Below the pieces are notes generated by a model, which searched no databases, was not told the DNA's origin, and was given only the letters and a program-made list of their open reading frames with translations. Positions 7,399 to 9,029 of a DNA stretch of 9,029 nucleotides are shown here, in pieces. The position numbers and the translations under genes were made by a program. The stretch's first letter is position 1; every line of letters starts with the position of its first letter. Source of the DNA: Chloroflexota bacterium (lineage in GTDB: Bacteria; Chloroflexota; Anaerolineae; J102); NCBI GenBank assembly GCA_003353825.1, contig PIVW01000225.1, positions 1-9,029 on the forward strand, given 5' to 3'.

Positions 7399-7410
7399 CT
7401 GGTAATTTTT
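7373..7410 (+). terminator. Terminator-like hairpin with T-run before xdhB (possible attenuator)
   Basis: GTGTTTC (7381-7387) pairs perfectly with GAAACAC (7392-7398) around TCGC. CCAG (7373-7376) pairs with CTGG (7399-7402) if CGAC (7377-7380) bulges out. TAATTTTT follows immediately (7403-7410). This has the shape of an intrinsic terminator of moderate strength. It lies between two subunit genes and 31 nt before the xdhB ATG, so complete termination would be unexpected; partial termination, attenuation or 3'-end protection of xdhA mRNA is more likely. Confidence 0.4.
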
Positions 7411-7426
7411 GTACGATCCCCAAAGC

Positions 7427-7430
7427 GGAG
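7427..7430 (+). promoter_or_regulatory. Shine-Dalgarno deciding the xdhB start
   Basis: GGAG lies 11 nt before the ATG at 7442. An upstream in-frame TTG at 7409 falls within the T-run of the hairpin and would add residues not seen in E. coli XdhB. Starting at 7442 gives MFPLESYEKA and a 292-residue protein, matching the E. coli length. Confidence 0.6.
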
Positions 7431-7441
7431 AAATTGACCCC

Positions 7442-8320
7442 ATGTTTCCCTTAGAAAGCTACGAAAAAGCGGAGTCGGTACAGGATGCCATCCGCCTCTT
7501 ATCAGCCAACCCGGAAGCGAAACCCATCGCCGGCGGCACGGATCTGTTAATCCGATTGCGAGACGGAAAGAAAGGGTTTGGACACCTGGTGGATATTCAT
7601 GATCTGGACGAACTCAAGTGCTGTGAGTTAACCACTGACGGATCCCTGCTGATTGGATCCGGAATCAGCTATTCCGCTGCCATCGACTCAGACATCATCA
7701 AGAAACACCTGCCGCATCTGCGTATCGCTGCCCAATCAGTTGGGGGCCCCCAGGTCAGAAATGTCGCTACGATTGGCGGCAACATTTGCAATGGCGTGAC
7801 CAGTGCCGACAGTGCTGCTCCACTGTTTGCCTCCGACGCAAAACTGATCATCCAGGGACCTGAAGGCAGGCGTGAATCGACCATGCCTGATTTTTATCTC
7901 GGACCAGGACAGGTCGCACTGGAGCAAAATGAAATCCTGATTGCCTTTCTGATATCCAGGGAAAACTATGATAATTATGCCGGTGATTACCATAAATATG
8001 CGATGCGGGAAGCAATGGATATTGCCACCATCGGCTGCGCAGCCACCTGTCGGATTCAAGGCAATATCTTGGAGGATCTGAGGTTGGCTTATGGTGTTGC
8101 CGCACCCACTCCTATTCGATGTCATAAAACCGAAGCCATCGCTCGTGGTGAAACCTTAACTGAACAGCTACTCCAGAAAATCGCCGAGACGGTGGAGCAG
8201 GACGTCAATCCCCGTACATCCTGGCGAGCATCACGGGAATTTCGAATCCATATTATCAAAGAGCTGTCACAGCAAGTCGTGCGCAGCGTTGTAGAAAAAG
8301 CAGGAGGAAAAATACAATGA
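7442..8320 (+). CDS. xdhB: Xanthine dehydrogenase FAD-binding subunit XdhB
   Basis: This is the FAD-binding middle subunit of the purine hydroxylase. It takes electrons from the 2Fe-2S subunit and passes them to the external acceptor. The 292 residues resemble E. coli XdhB throughout. The FAD-binding motifs of the CO dehydrogenase flavoprotein family are both present: AGGTD (residues 30-34) and TIGGNI (110-115), the latter within GGPQVRNVATIGGNICNG. The C-terminal domain carries KYAMREAMDIATIGCAA, AYGVAAPTPIRC and PRTSWRASREFR, which are close to the E. coli protein. No 4Fe-4S insertion of the 4-hydroxybenzoyl-CoA reductase type is seen. The gene follows a long structured spacer after xdhA and overlaps xdhC by 4 nt (ATGA), so XdhB and XdhC are probably translationally coupled. 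The electron acceptor (NAD+, ferredoxin or another carrier) cannot be read from the sequence. Confidence 0.95.
   Translation: MFPLESYEKAESVQDAIRLLSANPEAKPIAGGTDLLIRLRDGKKGFGHLVDIHDLDELKCCELTTDGSLLIGSGISYSAAIDSDIIKKHLPHLRIAAQSVGGPQVRNVATIGGNICNGVTSADSAAPLFASDAKLIIQGPEGRRESTMPDFYLGPGQVALEQNEILIAFLISRENYDNYAGDYHKYAMREAMDIATIGCAATCRIQGNILEDLRLAYGVAAPTPIRCHKTEAIARGETLTEQLLQKIAETVEQDVNPRTSWRASREFRIHIIKELSQQVVRSVVEKAGGKIQ
8302..8307 (+). promoter_or_regulatory. Strong Shine-Dalgarno for xdhC inside the xdhB 3' end
   Basis: A full AGGAGG lies 9 nt before the xdhC ATG, the strongest ribosome-binding site in the window. It lies within the last codons of xdhB and supports coupled but independently strong initiation of the small subunit. 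Confidence 0.75.
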
Positions 8321-8802
8321 ATCAAACCATCAATCTGACCGTCAACGGTCGCATAAAAATATTGGATGTGGATGTTCGTTCCTCCTTGTTGGAAGTTCTC
8401 AGGGAATGGATAGGGATCACCAGTACTAAAGAGGGCTGCGGTGTAGGTGAATGCGGCAGCTGTACAATCATAGTCGACGACGTCCTGATCGATTCATGTA
8501 TCTACCTGGCTGTCTGGGCAGATGGGAAATCTATCCGCACTCTGGAAGGCGAGAGTAGAGATGGCGTTCTCTCTGCGGTTCAAACGGAATATGTTGAAGC
8601 CGGAGCCGTACAATGCGGATTCTGCACGCCGGGTTTGATCATGGCAACCACTTCATTTGTCGAAACGAACAGAGGGCAATCAGTCAGCCGTGAACAGATT
8701 CGAAAGGCCCACGCTGGAAACATCTGCCGCTGTACCGGTTATCAGAGTGTCATCACTGCCACGGAAAATTGTCTGCAAACGGAAAAGGAGCTGAACCAAT
8801 AA
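8317..8802 (+). CDS. xdhC: Xanthine dehydrogenase 2Fe-2S subunit XdhC
   Basis: This is the small iron-sulfur subunit that carries electrons from the molybdenum site in XdhA to FAD in XdhB. It has 161 residues, against about 159 for E. coli XdhC. The N-terminal plant-ferredoxin-like domain has C41, C46 and C49 (GCGVGECGSCT) plus C61 for the first 2Fe-2S cluster. The C-terminal helical domain has C100 and C103 (QCGFCTPGLIMA) and C137 and C139 (NICRCTGYQ) for the second cluster. All eight ligands are present, so the subunit looks intact. It should not be confused with the unrelated XdhC/CoxI chaperone family, which shares the name. It starts in a 4-nt overlap with xdhB and its stop overlaps the start of the next gene by 1 nt (TAATG). 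Confidence 0.96.
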   Translation: MNQTINLTVNGRIKILDVDVRSSLLEVLREWIGITSTKEGCGVGECGSCTIIVDDVLIDSCIYLAVWADGKSIRTLEGESRDGVLSAVQTEYVEAGAVQCGFCTPGLIMATTSFVETNRGQSVSREQIRKAHAGNICRCTGYQSVITATENCLQTEKELNQ

Positions 8803-9029
8803 TGGAGGCGCGAGACCATATATTCAGTGTTCTTGAGCAGATGGCAGACACCATCACCGCAACCTTTGGTGATAACTGCGAGGTGGTGGTTTATGATTTG
8901 AAGAATATTACGGCTTCCCTGGTTTATATCACCGGCAATGTCACCAAACGGGAGCTCGGTGCTCCAGCAACAGACACCGTGATCCGCGAATTGGTTGGGC
9001 AAGGCAGCGCCGTCAAAGATAAAATCGGC
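8802..9029 (+). CDS. PAS-domain transcriptional regulator, YheO/DauR-like, 5' part (runs off window end)
   Basis: The frame opens at an ATG overlapping the xdhC stop by 1 nt and stays open for 76 codons to the window end. AAGGAG (8785-8790) lies 11 nt upstream. The visible part, MEARDHIFSVLEQMADTI, then FGDNCEVVVYDL, ASLVYITGNVTKRELGAPATD and VIRELVGQG, matches the N-terminus of the YheO-type PAS domain. In that family a small PAS ligand-binding domain of about 120 residues is followed by a C-terminal helix-turn-helix, as in the D-arginine regulator DauR. The DNA-binding part would lie outside the window. Co-transcription with xdhABC suggests it regulates the operon or its neighbours and senses a purine-pathway metabolite; that is inference. 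A paralogous PAS protein without an HTH cannot be excluded. Confidence 0.8.
   Translation, partial: MEARDHIFSVLEQMADTITATFGDNCEVVVYDLKNITASLVYITGNVTKRELGAPATDTVIRELVGQGSAVKDKIG

Larger units (their letters stand above)
7233..7441 (+). other. 209-nt structured spacer between xdhA and xdhB
   Basis: The genes on either side of this spacer encode subunits of one enzyme. It holds a ~96-nt imperfect palindrome (7237-7332), a repeated GTGTTTC element with a terminator-like hairpin (7359-7410), and the xdhB ribosome-binding site (7427-7430). A 68-codon plus-strand frame, 7248-7454, runs through it but lacks a ribosome-binding site and resembles nothing known to me. Confidence 0.75.

Noticed and set aside
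7409..7441. Upstream TTG start for xdhB
   Set aside because: It falls in the T-run of the terminator-like hairpin. The ATG at 7442 has GGAG upstream and gives the E. coli XdhB length of 292 residues.
7248..7454. 68-codon plus-strand frame through the xdhA-xdhB spacer, overlapping the xdhB start
   Set aside because: No Shine-Dalgarno before its ATG, which sits in an arm of the large palindrome. The sequence resembles no protein I know. A leader-peptide role is possible but unsupported.

Overview
The window is one side of a plus-strand operon for anaerobic purine breakdown by a molybdenum hydroxylase that probably needs selenium. All supported genes are on the + strand, in this order: ygeW (3' part only), ygfK, a yqeB-type selenium/molybdenum cofactor gene, xdhA, xdhB, xdhC, and the 5' part of a PAS-domain (YheO/DauR-like) regulator. 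The xdhABC products look very like the E. coli XdhA, XdhB and XdhC proteins as I remember them. The YqeB-type protein is a marker of the selenium-dependent molybdenum hydroxylase (SDMH) system. From established knowledge, clusters with ygeW, ygfK and xdh genes (usually also ygeX, ygeY, hyuA and ssnA) have been linked to anaerobic uric acid/xanthine catabolism in gut bacteria. None of those partners is visible here, but both ends of the window cut into the cluster.

The content suggests an anaerobic or facultatively anaerobic bacterium of medium GC content. Gene order differs from E. coli, where xdhABC lies upstream of ygeW and yqeB and ygfK lie further downstream. I cannot name the phylum from the sequence.

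Layout: 1-703 ygeW (truncated by the window start); 707-3985 ygfK, 3 nt after ygeW; about 3978/4008-4820 yqeB-like, touching or overlapping ygfK; 4821-4946 a 126-nt spacer with two adjacent dyads; 4947-7232 xdhA; 7233-7441 a 209-nt spacer with a large imperfect palindrome and a terminator-like hairpin; 7442-8320 xdhB; 8317-8802 xdhC (4-nt overlap); 8802 to the end, the PAS regulator (1-nt overlap). The minus strand holds only shadow ORFs.

Proposed teamwork: XdhA (molybdopterin), XdhB (FAD) and XdhC (two 2Fe-2S clusters) form the heterotrimeric purine hydroxylase. The YqeB-like protein helps to mature its Se/Mo cofactor. YgfK, a flavin and iron-sulfur protein with a DHOD-like domain fused to a GltD-like oxidoreductase, probably handles electron transfer in purine ring reduction or opening. 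YgeW would act further down the catabolic route as a carbamoyltransferase. The PAS protein may sense a pathway metabolite. The most unusual material is non-coding: the two spacers flanking xdhA carry well-defined dyad structures, although the other junctions are tightly packed.
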